In this document: one piece after another, positions 62,982 through 64,000 of the stretch
Numbering within the stretch: position 1 is the stretch's first letter
Layout: each line of letters begins with the position of its first letter
DNA from: Sphingomonas insulae
GTDB lineage: Bacteria > Pseudomonadota > Alphaproteobacteria > Sphingomonadales > Sphingomonadaceae
Reading direction: 5' to 3'
Length of the DNA stretch: 64,000 bases
Assembly: GCF_010450875.1 (NCBI RefSeq)
Contig: NZ_CP048422.1
Coordinates: 1,295,001 to 1,359,000, forward strand
The notes under the pieces: model-generated
What the model saw: the letters and a program-made list of their open reading frames with translations, nothing else
Database searches by the model: none
Told to the model about the DNA's origin: nothing
Translations under genes and position numbers: made by a program

Positions 62982-64000
62982 TCAGGCCTGTTTCGCCAGC
63001 CATTCTTCGAGCCACTTGATCGTGTACCGGCCTTCCTGGAATTCCGGATCGTCGAGCAGCGCCTGGTGGAGCGGGATCGTCGTCGTCGGCCCCTCGATCA
63101 CGAATTCCTCCAGCGCGCGGCGGAGGCGGCGGAGCGCGCCTTCGCGGGTCGTGCCGTAGACGATCAGCTTGGCGATCATGCTGTCGTAATAGGGCGGGAC
63201 CTTATAGCCGGCGTACAGGCCGCTATCGACGCGCACGTGCATGCCGCCGGGGGCGTGGAACTGCTTCACGAGGCCGGGCGAGGGGGCGAAGGTGCGCGGA
63301 TCCTCGGCGTTGATACGGCATTCGATCGCGTGGCCGCGGAACTGCACGTCCTGCTGGCGCAGGGTGAGCGGATGCCCCTCGGCGATGCGGATCTGTTCGC
63401 GGACGAGGTCGAGGCCGGTGATCATCTCGGTCACCGGATGCTCGACCTGCAGCCGGGTGTTCATCTCGATGAAGTAGAATTCGCCGTCTTCCCACAGGAA
63501 TTCGATCGTCCCGGCACCGCGATAACCCATGTCGGCCATCGCGCGCGCGCAGATGCCGCCGATCCGTTCGCGGTCGTCCTTGCCCAGCACGGGCGAGGGG
63601 GCCTCCTCCAGCACCTTCTGGTGGCGGCGTTGCAGCGAGCAATCGCGTTCGCCGAGATGGATCGCATTGCCGTTGCCGTCGCCGAAGACCTGGATCTCGA
63701 TATGGCGGGGATTGCCGAGATACTTTTCGAGATAGACGGTGGCATCGCCGAACGCGGCCTTCGCCTCGCTGCCGGCCTGCTGCATCAGCGTTTCGAGTTC
63801 ATCCTCGGAATTGCAGACCTTCATGCCGCGGCCACCGCCGCCCGACGCCGCCTTGATGATGACGGGATAGCCGGCCTTCGCCGCGATCGCCTTGGCCTCG
63901 GCGAGGTCGCCGATCGCACCGTCGCTGCCGGGGACGAGCGGCAGGCCGAGCGCGCCTGCGGTACGCTTCGCCTCGATCTTGTCGCCCATCGTGCGGATAT
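62982..64000 (-). CDS. accC: Biotin carboxylase subunit of acetyl-CoA carboxylase (5' end beyond window)
   Basis: The last ~339 residues of AccC; the usual length is ~450, so the start lies outside the window. Visible: ATP-grasp sequence IIKAASGGGGRGMKV, EKYLGNPRHIEIQVFGD, HLGERDCSLQRRHQKVLEEAPSP, EFLWEDGEFYFIEMNTRLQVEHPVTE, then GHAIECRINAEDP and the C-terminal domain. It carboxylates biotin on the AccB carrier, the first step of fatty-acid synthesis. accB would normally lie just upstream, beyond position 64000. Confidence 0.96.
   Translation of the reverse strand, partial: IRTMGDKIEAKRTAGALGLPLVPGSDGAIGDLAEAKAIAAKAGYPVIIKAASGGGGRGMKVCNSEDELETLMQQAGSEAKAAFGDATVYLEKYLGNPRHIEIQVFGDGNGNAIHLGERDCSLQRRHQKVLEEAPSPVLGKDDRERIGGICARAMADMGYRGAGTIEFLWEDGEFYFIEMNTRLQVEHPVTEMITGLDLVREQIRIAEGHPLTLRQQDVQFRGHAIECRINAEDPRTFAPSPGLVKQFHAPGGMHVRVDSGLYAGYKVPPYYDSMIAKLIVYGTTREGALRRLRRALEEFVIEGPTTTIPLHQALLDDPEFQEGRYTIKWLEEWLAKQA

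Overview
The window is GC-rich chromosomal DNA from an alphaproteobacterium, most likely a Sphingomonas or close relative (Sphingomonadaceae). I base this on the content: ileS-lspA with a DUF3035/BamF-type lipoprotein, a sphingomonad-type 'TolA-like' Pro-Lys protein, a short-form 6-phosphogluconate dehydrogenase, a membrane-tethered LuxR-type HTH regulator with its small partner, and many GTG/TTG starts with 4-base ATGA/GTGA gene overlaps. Most genes are core housekeeping. I found no rRNA, tRNA, CRISPR array, insertion sequence or prophage.

Layout. 1-5.1 kb (+): the tail of a probable FAD-dependent oxidoreductase, a GT2 glycosyltransferase, ileS, lspA and a BamF-like lipoprotein, followed by a REP-like hairpin. 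5.1-10.1 kb (-): an MscS channel, a cystathionine beta-lyase and a 3-mercaptopyruvate sulfurtransferase in an overlapping operon, then an iron-sulfur (6-4) photolyase (FeS-BCP/PhrB type) divergent from queF. 10.6-14.3 kb (+): a GT4 glycosyltransferase with a C-terminal alpha/alpha-barrel-like region, split by a one-base deletion, next to a GH130 beta-mannoside phosphorylase/hydrolase-like gene. 14.6-17.2 kb: a small unknown gene, an OPT oligopeptide transporter and a 15-bp tandem repeat. 17.2-21.4 kb: hom, three overlapping small exported proteins, a CoA-binding protein and Mrp/ApbC. 21.5-28.2 kb (+): hflK, hflC, htrA, a HerA-like ATPase and an M20 amidohydrolase. 28.3-37.7 kb: a 2OG-Fe(II) oxygenase, an M23 peptidase, ErpA/IscA, xth, an outer-membrane protein, an M13 peptidase, an APC permease, MTA phosphorylase and a DUF2141 protein.

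37.7-47.2 kb: acnA with a clear rho-independent terminator, a GAF protein, an L,D-transpeptidase, and a run of small lineage-type genes (TolA-like protein, a membrane protein with a histone-like tail, the HTH-membrane regulator and partner, a membrane protein coupled to a possible winged-helix protein, a phasin, a GNAT). 47.2-53.4 kb (-): a complete RND efflux operon (periplasmic adaptor, inner-membrane pump, outer-membrane factor). 53.5-60.2 kb (+): a pentose-phosphate cluster rpiA, tkt, tal, gnd plus two HAD phosphatases, one resembling eukaryotic phosphomannomutase. 60.4-62.2 kb (-): the glnB-glnA nitrogen operon, preceded by a sigma-54-type -24/-12 element. 62.5-64 kb (-): an ArsC-family reductase and the C-terminal part of accC, which runs off the end.

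The least ordinary parts are the split GT4 plus GH130 pair (possible beta-1,2-mannan turnover), the Gly-Thr-expanded surface loop in the efflux outer-membrane factor, the three-gene chain of small exported proteins with a 'VCG' motif, the membrane-tethered HTH pair, and several repeat families (two-hairpin intergenic elements, a 15-bp VNTR, a 6-bp coding microsatellite).
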